Shown piece by piece: positions 31,392-43,797 of a stretch of DNA of 64,000 bases. Origin of the DNA: Buttiauxella sp. B2. GTDB lineage: Bacteria > Pseudomonadota > Gammaproteobacteria > Enterobacterales > Enterobacteriaceae. The position numbers were made by a program, and so were the translations under genes. A model generated the notes under the pieces. That model had not been told where the DNA came from. It saw only the letters and a list, made by a program, of their open reading frames with translations, and ran no database searches. Position 1 is the first letter of the stretch. Every line of letters starts with the position of its first letter. The stretch covers positions 1 to 64,000 of the forward strand of contig NZ_VEXQ01000019.1 in NCBI RefSeq assembly GCF_006376615.1. The letters run 5' to 3'.

Positions 31392-31423
31392 AAAAACCCT
31401 TCGGCAGAGTGCGAAGGGTTTTT
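31392..31423 (-). terminator. cysH terminator
   Basis: 12-bp stem AAAAACCCTTCG / CGAAGGGTTTTT with an 8-nt loop, seven bases after the cysH stop, with T-runs on the exit side. Strong Rho-independent terminator of cysJIH. Confidence 0.9.
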
Positions 31424-31429
31424 AGATAT

Positions 31430-32161
31430 TTACTCGTGCAATCCGCACTCACGCTTGAGGCCAAAGAAGCGAGTCTCTTCTTCCGCCATACCTTCTTCCC
31501 ATTTGCGCGTGGTGTGCGTGTCGCCTACTGAGAGGTAACCCTGGTCCCATAGAGGATGGTATTTCAGGCCATTAGCAGTGAGGTATTGGTAAACCTGGCG
31601 GTTGTCCCAATCGATAATAGGCAGGATTTTAAAGACTTCGCGTTGAATCGCCAGCACCGGCAAATTCGCCCGGCTACCGGATTGTTCACGCCTTAAACCC
31701 GCAAACCAAGTTTGCCCACTCAGTTCACGCAGCGCACGGTTCATCGGCTCGACTTTGTTGATGTCATTGTATTTTTCAATACCTTCAACGCCCTGCTCCC
31801 AAAGTTTACCGTAACGCGCTTCCTGCCAGGCTGCACTTTCTTGTGCGCTATAAACCTTCAGATTCAGTTTCAGCTTATCCGTCAGTTCATCAATAAACTG
31901 GTAGGTTTCCGGGAACAGATAACCAGTATCAGTGAGGATAACCGGAATATCCGGGAACTGCCGGGTAACCAGATGCAGGCTTACCGCTGCCTGAATGCCA
32001 AAACTTGAGGACAGCGTAAACTCGCCCGGCAGATTTTCCAGCGCCCATCCAACACGTTGCTCGGCAGTGAGTTTGTCGAGTTGACTGTTTACCTCGGCCA
32101 GGGCCATGACTCGCTCGACTTTTGGTAGATCGTTCAATGCTTTTAAATCGAGAACGGACAT
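31430..32161 (-). CDS. cysH: Phosphoadenosine phosphosulfate reductase
   Basis: 243 residues (E. coli 244). Reduces PAPS to sulfite with thioredoxin or glutaredoxin. Single catalytic cysteine in the C-terminal [12 protein letters not shown]-binding [11 protein letters not shown] and [11 protein letters not shown] segments. It lacks the extra cysteine pairs of the Fe-S APS reductases, so it is PAPS-specific. Last gene of cysJIH, 59 bases after cysI. Confidence 0.98.
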   Translation of the reverse strand: MSVLDLKALNDLPKVERVMALAEVNSQLDKLTAEQRVGWALENLPGEFTLSSSFGIQAAVSLHLVTRQFPDIPVILTDTGYLFPETYQFIDELTDKLKLNLKVYSAQESAAWQEARYGKLWEQGVEGIEKYNDINKVEPMNRALRELSGQTWFAGLRREQSGSRANLPVLAIQREVFKILPIIDWDNRQVYQYLTANGLKYHPLWDQGYLSVGDTHTTRKWEEGMAEEETRFFGLKRECGLHE

Positions 32162-32220
32162 ACGTGCCTCGCTTATTTAATAGGTAACCCTCACCTCTTT
32201 GGGACGAGGGTTAGGGAAAT

Positions 32221-33933
32221 TTAGTCCCACAAATCTCGAGCAGGATCCAACACCGGGCGAATAATCCCGACACGGATGGTGAAGTCACCAAAACCTTCGT
32301 CGGCCTCACGTTCCTTAGACCAACGCCCAACCAGTTCATCGATAGAAGCCAGAATCTCTGGTTCAGTAATGTTTTCACGATACATGCGCGGAATACGCGT
32401 GCCGATGCGATTACCGCCAATGTGTAAGTTGTAGCGCCCTGGCGCTTTTCCCACCAGGCCGATTTCTGCTAGTAATGCGCGGCCACAGCCATTCGGGCAG
32501 CCGGTTACACGCGTCACAATGTGCTCATCTGGCACATGGTGTTTTTCCAGCACTTCTTCAACTTTAGTCACAAACTGCGGCAGGAAACGTTCAGCTTCCG
32601 CCATCGCCAGCGGACAAGTCGGGAATGCGACACAGGCCATCGAGTTTTCACGCTGCGGTTTCACCGCGTTCATCAACCCGCTTTCTTTTGCAATCTTCTC
32701 AATTGCCGCTTTTTCGCCGGCAGGAACACCCGCAACTATCAGGTTTTGGTTCGCCGTCAGGCGGAAGTCACCTTTGTGGATCTTAGCGATGTCCATCAAG
32801 CCAGTTTTCAACGGTCTGCCTGGATAATCCAGAATACGACCATTTTCGATAAACAGCGTCAGGTGCCATTTGTCATCGATACCTTTAACCCAACCAATGC
32901 GATCCCCACGCCCAGTGAATTCATACGGACGAATCGGTTCGAAGGTGATGCCAGCACGGCGCTCAACCTCCGCTTTAAATACATCAACACCAACGCGCTC
33001 AAGGGTGTATTTGGTTTTAGCATTTTTACGATCGGTACGGTTGCCCCAGTCGCGTTGTGTGGAAACAACAGCTTCCGCTACCGCCAGCGTGTGCTCCAAC
33101 GGGATATAACCAAACTCGCTCGCCGTACGGGCATAGGTTGCCTTGTTGCCATGTTCAACGGACAAGCCACCGCCGACTAACACGTTAAAGCCCACCAATT
33201 TGCCGTCTTTAGCGATAGCGATAAAGTTCATGTCGTTGGCATGAAGATCGACGTCATTCTGCGGTGGCACGACTACCGTCGTTTTAAATTTACGCGGCAA
33301 ATAGGTGGAACCCAGGATCGGCTCTTCGTCAGTTGTCGCGACTTTCTCTTTATCCCACCAGATTTCAGCGTAAGCGCGGGTACGCGGCAATAAATGCTCA
33401 GAGAGTTTTTTCGCCCACTCGTAGGCTTCCTGGTGCAGTTCAGACTCCACCGGGTTGGAAGTACAAAGTACGTTGCGGTTCACGTCGTTGGCGGTCGCCA
33501 ACGCATCCAGCCCAACCTCATGCAGCATCTCGTGAGCCGGCTTCACGTTCTTTTTCAGAATGCCGTGAAACTGGAAAGTCTGGCGGTTGGTCAGACGAAT
33601 GCTGCCGTAGATCGTTTTGTCTTCGGCAAATTTATCAATCGCACGCCACTGTTCGGTGGTAATGATCCCACCGGGTAGACGGCAACGCAGCATCATCGCG
33701 TGGCGAGGTTCGAGTTTTTGTTCTGCACGTTCTGCACGAATATCGCGATCGTCTTGCTGATACATACCGTGGAAACGGATCAGCAAAAAGTTGTCGCCTC
33801 TGAAGCCGCCGGTCAACCCGTCCTGCAAATCGTCCTGAATGGTGCCGCGCAGGAAATTGCTTTCGCGTTTCAAACGCTCGGCGTCAGACAGTTTGCCTTC
33901 GACCACTAATGGTCCTGGGTGTTTTTCGCTCAT
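32221..33933 (-). CDS. cysI: Sulfite reductase hemoprotein beta-component
   Basis: 570 residues, same as E. coli. Siroheme and 4Fe-4S protein that reduces sulfite to sulfide by six electrons taken from CysJ. Cluster cysteines lie in [17 protein letters not shown] and [11 protein letters not shown]; siroheme contacts in [17 protein letters not shown]. Starts with a TAATG overlap on the cysJ stop. Confidence 0.98.
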   Translation of the reverse strand: MSEKHPGPLVVEGKLSDAERLKRESNFLRGTIQDDLQDGLTGGFRGDNFLLIRFHGMYQQDDRDIRAERAEQKLEPRHAMMLRCRLPGGIITTEQWRAIDKFAEDKTIYGSIRLTNRQTFQFHGILKKNVKPAHEMLHEVGLDALATANDVNRNVLCTSNPVESELHQEAYEWAKKLSEHLLPRTRAYAEIWWDKEKVATTDEEPILGSTYLPRKFKTTVVVPPQNDVDLHANDMNFIAIAKDGKLVGFNVLVGGGLSVEHGNKATYARTASEFGYIPLEHTLAVAEAVVSTQRDWGNRTDRKNAKTKYTLERVGVDVFKAEVERRAGITFEPIRPYEFTGRGDRIGWVKGIDDKWHLTLFIENGRILDYPGRPLKTGLMDIAKIHKGDFRLTANQNLIVAGVPAGEKAAIEKIAKESGLMNAVKPQRENSMACVAFPTCPLAMAEAERFLPQFVTKVEEVLEKHHVPDEHIVTRVTGCPNGCGRALLAEIGLVGKAPGRYNLHIGGNRIGTRIPRMYRENITEPEILASIDELVGRWSKEREADEGFGDFTIRVGIIRPVLDPARDLWD

Positions 33934-35738
33934 TAGTAGACATCTCGCTGATAACGGCGCTCAACGCGCAGCTCACTTAAAAATTCATCTGCCGTTTCGA
34001 TATCCATACCACCGAACTCGGCTACCACTTCCAGTAATACCTGCTCAACGTCTTTCGCCATGCGATTTGCATCGCCACAGACGTAAATGTGGGCACCTTC
34101 ATTAATCCAGTTCCACAGCTCCGCGCCTTTTTCGCGCAGTTTATCTTGTACGTATATTTTGTGTTGCTGGTCACGGGACCAGGCGAGATCAATATGGGTC
34201 AGTAGCCCGTCTTTGACGTAGCGCTGCCATTCAACCTGATACAAGAAATCATCGGTAAAGTGCGGGTTGCCGAAGAACAGCCAGTTTTTGCCACCGGCAC
34301 CGTCGTTTTCACGCTGCTGCATGAAAGCACGGAACGGTGCAATACCGGTGCCTGGGCCAATCATGATGACAGGCGTATCTGGATTCGCTGGCAGACGGAA
34401 GTTATCGTTATGTTCGATGAATACACGCACTTCACCCTCTTCTTCAAGACGGTCCGCCAGGAAGCCTGATGCGCCACCGGTACGTGCGCGCCCTTCGATG
34501 TCATAACGCACCACGCCAACCGTAATATGGACTTCGCTTTCTGCTTCTGCCTGAGAAGAAGCAATGGAGTACAGGCGCGGTGTCAGTGGGCGCAGCAAAT
34601 CAATGAGCTGTTCGGCCGTTAATTCAGCCGGAGCGTAACGCACCATGTCGACAATGGGTGTGCTTTGAGCAAAATGTTGCAGCTTGGTTTTATCGCCTAC
34701 TAAATCCAGCAGCACCGCGTTACGAGTGATTTGAGCGTATTTCTCAACGATATTCGCGGTGTTGACGGTCAGTTCAAAATGCCATTCCAGCGCTTCACTC
34801 AATAGCAAAGTTTTGCCATCAACAGTGACGTTCTCATCACCTTTGAGCCACAACAATTCGATCAGTTCTTTAACCAGTGCCGGACAGTTCTGATACCAGA
34901 CACCCAGCGCATCGCCTGGTTGGTAACGCAAACCTGAATCACCCAAGTCAATTTCGAAATGGCGCACATCTTTTTCAGAATCTCGCCCTGTGATTTTCTG
35001 GTTAACGTTGAGCATTGCTGCCAGCGGCGCTTCTTTAGTGTATGGACTGGAGAAAACTTCGTTTACTACGCCAGTAGCAGTGGCTGCCGCTTGCGCTGGT
35101 GTTTCTGTCGGTACGCGGGATTTCAAAATATCGACAATTTTTGCACGCCATTCTGCCGCCGCGGGCTGAAACTCGACGTCAGTATCCACGCGTTCCAGCA
35201 GGCGTTCACCGCCAAGCTCCGCGAGTTTGGAATCAAAATCTTTACCGGACTGGCAGAAGAATTCGTAAGAAGTGTCACCCAGGCTGAATACTGCAAATGC
35301 GGTTCCCGGAAGTTTGGGCGCTTTTTTTGAGAACAAATATTTGTGCAATGCCACCGCTTCTTCAGGCGGTTCACCTTCGCCCTGCGTCGAGGTCACGACA
35401 ATCAGCAGTTTTTCCTGGGCAATTTGTTTGAATTTATAGTCACCCGCATTAACCAGGTTAACGTTCAATTTTGCTGCCAACAAATCGTCACGCAGTTGTT
35501 CGCTCACACGACGCGCGTTACCAGTCTGAGAGGCGGAAATCAACATGATCACTGGGGTTTCAGCCGCAGCAGGCTGTGCAACTGCAACGCTGCCGGGTTG
35601 TTGATTGATCATTCCCCAAAAATAGCCGGATAACCAGGCCAGTTGAGTCTGCGAAAAATCGGTTGTCGCCGCCTGGAGGCGTGCCAGTTGCTCCGGGGTT
35701 AGCGGCAGCAAAGCGGTCGGTGGGGCCTGAGTCGTCAT
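33933..35738 (-). CDS. cysJ: Sulfite reductase flavoprotein alpha-component
   Basis: 601 residues (E. coli 599). NADPH-dependent diflavin reductase: N-terminal flavodoxin domain ([35 protein letters not shown]), FAD domain (RLYSIASSQ) and NADPH domain ([19 protein letters not shown]) ending in the family's [10 protein letters not shown]. An octamer of CysJ feeds CysI. First gene of cysJIH; CysB-dependent promoter expected upstream. Confidence 0.98.
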   Translation of the reverse strand: MTTQAPPTALLPLTPEQLARLQAATTDFSQTQLAWLSGYFWGMINQQPGSVAVAQPAAAETPVIMLISASQTGNARRVSEQLRDDLLAAKLNVNLVNAGDYKFKQIAQEKLLIVVTSTQGEGEPPEEAVALHKYLFSKKAPKLPGTAFAVFSLGDTSYEFFCQSGKDFDSKLAELGGERLLERVDTDVEFQPAAAEWRAKIVDILKSRVPTETPAQAAATATGVVNEVFSSPYTKEAPLAAMLNVNQKITGRDSEKDVRHFEIDLGDSGLRYQPGDALGVWYQNCPALVKELIELLWLKGDENVTVDGKTLLLSEALEWHFELTVNTANIVEKYAQITRNAVLLDLVGDKTKLQHFAQSTPIVDMVRYAPAELTAEQLIDLLRPLTPRLYSIASSQAEAESEVHITVGVVRYDIEGRARTGGASGFLADRLEEEGEVRVFIEHNDNFRLPANPDTPVIMIGPGTGIAPFRAFMQQRENDGAGGKNWLFFGNPHFTDDFLYQVEWQRYVKDGLLTHIDLAWSRDQQHKIYVQDKLREKGAELWNWINEGAHIYVCGDANRMAKDVEQVLLEVVAEFGGMDIETADEFLSELRVERRYQRDVY

Positions 35739-36051
35739 GCTTGATTGAGTTCCAGTAACAAAAGGTCCGTTTTTAATATCGAACGAATAAACGGGAATAG
35801 CGTAAGGTTAACGAGGCTGATAGTAACAATTAAAGAAGGGATAGAAATAACAAATAACCAAAACGACTAACCGCTTTTTCTGGTAATACATAGAGTTAAA
35901 AGTGGTTATCCAACTAATTGATATTTAAACAATTAGCTATAATCAGAATGCAGTAATGGTGGTTTACGTACCCTGGTTAGTTTTAGTTAATGCGTAAAAT
36001 AGTCATTTCCGGTACTATGCGGCGGTTTTTCGCCCTACAGAGAATGTAATA
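35739..36051. other. Divergent promoter region cysJ-queD
   Basis: 313 bases without a gene, AT-rich. It must carry the cysJ promoter (leftward) and the queD promoter (rightward). A plus-strand TATAAT at 35938-35943 is a candidate -10, although no well-spaced -35 is clear. CysB sites are too degenerate to assign by eye. Confidence 0.5.
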
Positions 36052-36411
36052 ATGACCACCACGCTGTTTAAAGATTTTACCTTCGAAGCCGCTCACCATC
36101 TACCGCATGTGCCAGAAGGCCACAAATGCGGTCGCCTGCATGGCCACTCTTTTATGGTGCGTCTGGAAATCACCGGAGAGGTTGATCCCTATACCGGCTG
36201 GATTATGGATTTCTCTGAGCTAAAAGCGGCGTTCAAACCGACCTATGACAGGCTGGATCATTACTACCTGAATGATATTCCAGGGCTTGAGAATCCAACC
36301 AGCGAAGTACTGGCAAAATGGATTTGGGATCAAATGAAGCCGATTGTGCCGCTGCTCAGTGCGGTGATGGTGAAAGAAACCTGTACCGCCGGTTGCGTGT
36401 ATAAAGGTTAA
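36052..36411 (+). CDS. queD: 6-carboxytetrahydropterin synthase QueD
   Basis: 119 residues (E. coli 121). Converts 7,8-dihydroneopterin triphosphate to 6-carboxytetrahydropterin, first committed step of queuosine/preQ0 synthesis. Zinc His residues in FEAAHHLPH and LHGHSF, catalytic Cys in [10 protein letters not shown], and C-terminal [13 protein letters not shown]. Its partner queE is convergent next door. Confidence 0.97.
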   Translation: MTTTLFKDFTFEAAHHLPHVPEGHKCGRLHGHSFMVRLEITGEVDPYTGWIMDFSELKAAFKPTYDRLDHYYLNDIPGLENPTSEVLAKWIWDQMKPIVPLLSAVMVKETCTAGCVYKG

Positions 36412-36439
36412 AAGAAAGGCACCTTAAGGTGCCTTTCTT
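36412..36439. terminator. Shared queD/queE terminator
   Basis: Perfect 12-bp stem AAGAAAGGCACC / GGTGCCTTTCTT with loop TTAA between the convergent stops (32 bases apart). The plus strand continues GTTTTAAG, so it serves queD; symmetry suggests use by queE as well. Confidence 0.85.
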
Positions 36440-36442
36440 GTT

Positions 36443-37114
36443 TTAAGCGATATTCAAATATTTATGTGTCTGCATTGAAAGCCGCCAATTACGGGCAATA
36501 CAGGTTTCAATACACAGACGCGTTGCATCTTCTTTCTGGCTGATAGGCTGCAGCGCAATCACACGCTTTTTATCATCTACCAACGTCGCTAATAGCTCGT
36601 CCAGCGCCTCAATATCACGCATACGCCCTACAGGATGTTTAATTTCATCAGCGCGTTCTAATGCCTGAGAAAGCACGTCGTAACCGCCACGCATGTTCAC
36701 TTTTGGAGAAACAGTAACCCAAGTATCTGCCGTACAGCGCACTTCGTGTGTGCCGCTGGTTTCAATCTGGCAGCTATAGCCATGGTGTTCAAACAATGAG
36801 GTTAACGGTATGAGATCGTGAATACACGGTTCGCCACCGGTAATCACCACATGCCGAGCGGTGTAATCCTGACGCTGGAAAATTGCCAGCAGATCTTCAG
36901 CACTGGCGCTGCCCCATTTATCACTTTCTTTGGTTTTAGCCAGAATGCTGAACAGAGAGACTTCACGATCCGCGAGTTTTTCCCAGGTGTGTTTGGTATC
37001 GCACCACGCGCAACCCACTGGGCAGCCTTGTAGGCGAATAAAAATGGCGGGCACACCAGTAAAATAGCCCTCCCCTTGTAGGGTCTGGAACATCTCGTTA
37101 ATCGGATACTGCAT
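36443..37114 (-). CDS. queE: 7-carboxy-7-deazaguanine synthase QueE
   Basis: 223 residues, same as E. coli. Radical SAM enzyme that contracts 6-carboxytetrahydropterin to CDG in queuosine synthesis. Cluster cysteines Cys31, Cys35 and Cys38 in CPVGCAWCD, and GGEPCIHDLIPL. In E. coli high QueE also inhibits division under stress. The start MQYPINEMFQ is chosen two codons inside the longest frame to match the family. Confidence 0.97.
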   Translation of the reverse strand: MQYPINEMFQTLQGEGYFTGVPAIFIRLQGCPVGCAWCDTKHTWEKLADREVSLFSILAKTKESDKWGSASAEDLLAIFQRQDYTARHVVITGGEPCIHDLIPLTSLFEHHGYSCQIETSGTHEVRCTADTWVTVSPKVNMRGGYDVLSQALERADEIKHPVGRMRDIEALDELLATLVDDKKRVIALQPISQKEDATRLCIETCIARNWRLSMQTHKYLNIA

Positions 37115-37320
37115 AGTCATCTCAGATAATAGGTGTAAAGAGCAATTATCGCAGAAGTAACGGTTGAGATCATGTGCAACTCATTATTGTGTCAGTCATC
37201 ACAACAATCACCCTTCCCTCAGCTCTAAGTAAGCCCGCTTGATCACCGTCATATTTCGCAGCACATCATGCTTTTAGCATCCAAAGATTATTTATACGAC
37301 TTATGATTGCGGAGTAGCCC

Positions 37321-38433
37321 ATGGACTTAAAACAGTATATTCAAGAGCTAAAAAAAGTAGTCAATATCGACTGTGGGACGGCAACGATCGACGGTGTTGA
37401 GGAAGTTAGTCGTATTATCCAGCAGTGGTATCAGAATGAGAATTGGCACTGCGACAAGGTCTCGCTGGGTGAAAAAGTCGGTCCTGGATTGTTTGCAACC
37501 AACAAACCAGACGCTGAATATTATGACGTGTTACTCGTCGGCCATATGGATACCGTGTTCCCTGAAGGTACTGTGGCTGAACGTCCTTTTCGGATTGAAG
37601 GAAATCGAGCTTACGGCCCTGGCGTATCTGACATGAAGAGCGGGTTACTGAATATTCTTTGGGCACTTCGTGAGATGGATAAAGCGACTCTGGAGCGCTT
37701 ATCCATTGGCGTGGCCATGAATCCTGATGAAGAAACCAGCTCTCTACATTCCCGTCATTGGCTTGGCGAACTGGCAAAACGTAGTCGTTGTGTACTGGTG
37801 TGTGAAGCCGCAAGAGCTGACGGTTCGCTGGTGAAAGCGCGTAAAGGCATTGCAGGCTATAAGCTGACGTTTAAAGGTGTCGCAGCACATGCCGGTAATG
37901 ATCCTGAATCAGGCCGCTCCGCAATTAAAGCACTGGCGCATGCCGTTCTGGAAATAAGTGAACTGGCAGATATTTCCAAAGGAACCACCATTAATACCGG
38001 TGTAATTTCTGGCGGCGTGGTGGCGAATATCGTACCTGAGCATGCAGAAATGATTGTCGATGTCCGTTTCCAGGATAACGAAGAATATGCGCGCGTGCAT
38101 GCCGCAATCCAGGCATACAACCAGCATGAATTCGAGCGGGATGTGAAAACCACTGTTCACCAGCTGACACAAAAACCAGCCATGTCGCCAACTGCCGATA
38201 CTGAAGTACTGATGAAGCTTATTGAGCAAGCCGGAGCCGCTGAAGGTATAGACGTGCGCTGGAAGTCGGTAGGTGGTGGTTCTGATGCCAACTATATCGC
38301 AGCGTTAGGGGTGCCTGCACTGGATGGCCTTGGCCCAATTGGTGCTGGTTTCCATAGTGCGTCAGAGTATCTGGAACTGGATAGCATAGAGCCAAGAATT
38401 CGGTTGCTTAAACGGGTAATTCAGTCGCTGTAG
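37321..38433 (+). CDS. M20-family metallopeptidase (carboxypeptidase G2-like)
   Basis: 370 residues. Two-zinc exopeptidase of the M20A group. Metal ligands His75 and catalytic Asp77 in VGHMDTVF, bridging Asp104 in GVSDMKSG, Glu137/Glu138 in NPDEETSS and His345 in AGFHSASEY; dimerisation lid around 185-290. No signal peptide. Glutamate carboxypeptidases, peptidase T-like and amidohydrolase members share this pattern, so substrate is open. It stands alone on the plus strand between queE and adhP, where E. coli has other genes. Confidence 0.85.
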   Translation: MDLKQYIQELKKVVNIDCGTATIDGVEEVSRIIQQWYQNENWHCDKVSLGEKVGPGLFATNKPDAEYYDVLLVGHMDTVFPEGTVAERPFRIEGNRAYGPGVSDMKSGLLNILWALREMDKATLERLSIGVAMNPDEETSSLHSRHWLGELAKRSRCVLVCEAARADGSLVKARKGIAGYKLTFKGVAAHAGNDPESGRSAIKALAHAVLEISELADISKGTTINTGVISGGVVANIVPEHAEMIVDVRFQDNEEYARVHAAIQAYNQHEFERDVKTTVHQLTQKPAMSPTADTEVLMKLIEQAGAAEGIDVRWKSVGGGSDANYIAALGVPALDGLGPIGAGFHSASEYLELDSIEPRIRLLKRVIQSL

Positions 38434-38442
38434 TTAAAAAAC

Positions 38443-38464
38443 GGCCGGTAATCCGGCCATTTTT
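38443..38464. terminator. Bidirectional terminator between M20 peptidase and adhP
   Basis: 6-bp stem GGCCGG / CCGGCC, loop TAAT, with ATTTTTC after it on plus and GTTTTTTAAC on minus, between convergent stops. Confidence 0.85.
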
Positions 38465-38477
38465 CATTCAATGTCGC

Positions 38478-39494
38478 TTACTTCTTAGTTTTAAAATCGA
38501 TAACCATGCGGCCTTTGATTTTGCCATCTTCCATTTCTTTGAAGATAGCGTTGATATCTTCAAGTGGGCGCATTGTTACTTTTGGAACCACTTTCCCTTC
38601 AGCCGCGAACTGGAATGCTTCAGTCAGGTCCATACGTGTGCCCACCAGTGAACCGACAACTTCAATACCATCAAGCACCAGGCGCGGGATATTCAGGCTC
38701 ATAGACTCAGAAGGTAACCCGACAGCAACAATACGGGCACCAGCACGAACAGCATCAACAGCAGAATTAAACGCAGCTTTCGCCACTGCAGTGACTACCG
38801 CCGCGTGTGCGCCACCAACTTTCTCCTGGATGATTTTTGCAGCATCTTCATTACGTGAGTTAATCACCAAATCAGCGCCACACTCTTTAGCGAAATCGAG
38901 CTGCGCATCGTTGACGTCGATGGCAATAACTTTGGCATTAAAGACATTTTTCGCATATTGCAGTGCAAGGTTGCCAAGACCACCCAAGCCATAAATCGCA
39001 ATCCACTGGCCCGGTTTAACGTGGGAAACTTTTACCGCTTTATACGTTGTAACACCTGCGCAAGTGACGCTGCTTGCGGCGGCAGATTCGAGGCCATCTG
39101 GTACTTTAACTGCGTAGTCAGCTACAACGATGCACTCTTCTGCCATGCCACCATCAGCGGTATATCCCGCATTTGTGACGCTTCGACATAGCGTTTCGTT
39201 GCCGCTATTACAGTATTCACAGTTTCCACATCCACGAAAGAACCAGGCAACGCTTGCACGATCACCCACTTTCAGTGAAGTCACACCAGGGCCGATTGAC
39301 TTCACTACGCCGATACCTTCATGACCCAGCGTAATACCCGTTACATCACCAAAATCACCATTTTTTACATGTAAGTCGGTATGGCAAACCCCACAACACT
39401 CCATCGTCAGTAACGCTTCACCGTGCTCAAGTGCACGAACAGGCTTATCGATGATGCCAACAGAGTGGTCTTTGTTAACTACTGCAGCTTTCAT
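38478..39494 (-). CDS. adhP: Ethanol-active alcohol dehydrogenase AdhP
   Basis: 338 residues (E. coli 336). Zinc-dependent medium-chain dehydrogenase that oxidises ethanol and reduces acetaldehyde with NAD. Catalytic zinc site [10 protein letters not shown] near 35-44 and GHEGIGVV, structural zinc cysteines [15 protein letters not shown], and nucleotide fold [17 protein letters not shown]. In E. coli adhP lies elsewhere on the chromosome, so this location next to eno is a genomic difference. Confidence 0.93.
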   Translation of the reverse strand: MKAAVVNKDHSVGIIDKPVRALEHGEALLTMECCGVCHTDLHVKNGDFGDVTGITLGHEGIGVVKSIGPGVTSLKVGDRASVAWFFRGCGNCEYCNSGNETLCRSVTNAGYTADGGMAEECIVVADYAVKVPDGLESAAASSVTCAGVTTYKAVKVSHVKPGQWIAIYGLGGLGNLALQYAKNVFNAKVIAIDVNDAQLDFAKECGADLVINSRNEDAAKIIQEKVGGAHAAVVTAVAKAAFNSAVDAVRAGARIVAVGLPSESMSLNIPRLVLDGIEVVGSLVGTRMDLTEAFQFAAEGKVVPKVTMRPLEDINAIFKEMEDGKIKGRMVIDFKTKK

Positions 39495-39615
39495 GGCGGT
39501 CTCCTGACCTGTGAGTAAAATAACCCAGTAAGTCTGGTTGAGAGGTCAGGAAAGCGCAAACAATGGCCCTCGCTTAATACGAGCAAGCCTCAGAATTCAG
39601 GAAAAAAGAGCACAA

Positions 39616-39639
39616 AAAAACCCGCCGAAGCGGGTTTTT
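39616..39639 (-). terminator. eno terminator
   Basis: Stem AAAAACCCGC / GCGGGTTTTT with loop TTCG on the minus strand (CGAA on plus), followed by a long T-run. Lies 28 bases after the eno stop. Confidence 0.92.
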
Positions 39640-39666
39640 CTCAGAACTTAAAGCAGCAGTAACGAA

Positions 39667-41043
<1,377 letters not shown>

Positions 41044-41055
41044 CTAACTTTCTGC

Positions 41056-42711
<1,656 letters not shown>

Positions 42712-42799
42712 TTAGGTTTAAAGACGATGGGAGTACTAAGACGGGAAAGTAGTATACCCGAACAGTATCGGCGCCACAAATTTTCATTCTGTCTGCAAA

Positions 42800-42825
42800 G
42801 CCCTGACCTCGCTCGTTGTCAGGGC
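42800..42825 (-). terminator. Stem-loop between mazG and pyrG
   Basis: Perfect 8-bp stem GCCCTGAC / GTCAGGGC with a 10-nt loop, followed on the minus strand by TTTGCAGAC. It lies 97 bases after the mazG stop and 104 before pyrG, so a mazG terminator or a pyrG leader element are both possible. Confidence 0.45.
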
Positions 42826-42921
42826 ACTGAAAATAGCTCGTCTGGCGTAAATGTTTTTGACTCAAATCAAACGCTTGTTAAATCGAAATGGCCATAACAG
42901 GCACCTGAGCTGAAAAACACG

Positions 42922-43713
42922 TTAGATATCAGAATCCTTGAGTTTAACTTGCTGCCAGGCATTTTCCATCTGTTCGAGCGTCGCTTGCTCCATTTTCAAC
43001 CCTTGCGCGGCAATAATCTGCTCCACCTGGCGGAAACGTCTCTCGAATTTTAGGTTGGCTTTTTGTAATGCAGTTTCGGCTTTGGTCCCTAAATGGCGTG
43101 CAAGATTAACGGTGGCAAACAATAAATCACCGACTTCTTCTTCCAGTTTTGCTTCATCAACGACAACTTGTTTAGCTTCAAACATCACTTCGTCAATCTC
43201 TTCGTAGACTTTGTCTAATACCGGGCCAAGAGTGGTCCAGTCGAAGCCGACTGTCGAACAACGCTTCTGAATTTTTTGTGCACGCATGAGAGCAGGAAGC
43301 GCATGAGGGATGTCATCCACTGCGGAATGCTGCGCTTTTTCAGCACGCTCATCGATTTTAATTTGCTCCCAACGAGCCAGCACTTCAGTGCTGTTTTCAG
43401 CAGTAGCATCTGCAAAGATGTGCGGGTGGCGGCGCTCGAGTTTGTCGCTGATTGCAGCGCAGATATCGTCGAAGTTAAAGCGACCTTCTTCTTGAGCCAT
43501 TTGCGCGTAAAACACCACCTGGAACAGCAAATCGCCCAGTTCTCCGCGTAAATCATCAAAATCTTCGCGGTTGATGGCATCAAGCACTTCGTAGGTTTCT
43601 TCCAGAGTATGGGGAGCAATGGTCACGAAGGTTTGCTCTTTGTCCCACGGACAACCGGATTCAGGGTCACGCAGGCGCTTCATAATGCCCAGAAGGCGGG
43701 AAATTTGGCTCAT
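42922..43713 (-). CDS. mazG: Nucleoside triphosphate pyrophosphohydrolase MazG
   Basis: 263 residues, same as E. coli. Hydrolyses NTPs and dNTPs to monophosphate and pyrophosphate; in E. coli it limits ppGpp and MazF effects. Two MazG folds: N-terminal (CPWDKEQTFVTIAPHTLEE, GELGDLLFQVVFYAQ) and C-terminal (KVYEEIDEVMFEAKQ, EEVGDLLFATVNLARHL) with the ExxE and ExxD metal motifs. The start MSQISRLLG is set by family match. It follows relA directly; no mazEF genes lie between. Confidence 0.96.
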   Translation of the reverse strand: MSQISRLLGIMKRLRDPESGCPWDKEQTFVTIAPHTLEETYEVLDAINREDFDDLRGELGDLLFQVVFYAQMAQEEGRFNFDDICAAISDKLERRHPHIFADATAENSTEVLARWEQIKIDERAEKAQHSAVDDIPHALPALMRAQKIQKRCSTVGFDWTTLGPVLDKVYEEIDEVMFEAKQVVVDEAKLEEEVGDLLFATVNLARHLGTKAETALQKANLKFERRFRQVEQIIAAQGLKMEQATLEQMENAWQQVKLKDSDI

Positions 43714-43797
43714 ATTGATTCCTTGCATTAAAAACACCTCTCACCCAGACCTTCTCTCTGATAAAGAGAAAACAGCCCAGAAATGAGAGGAAAATAA

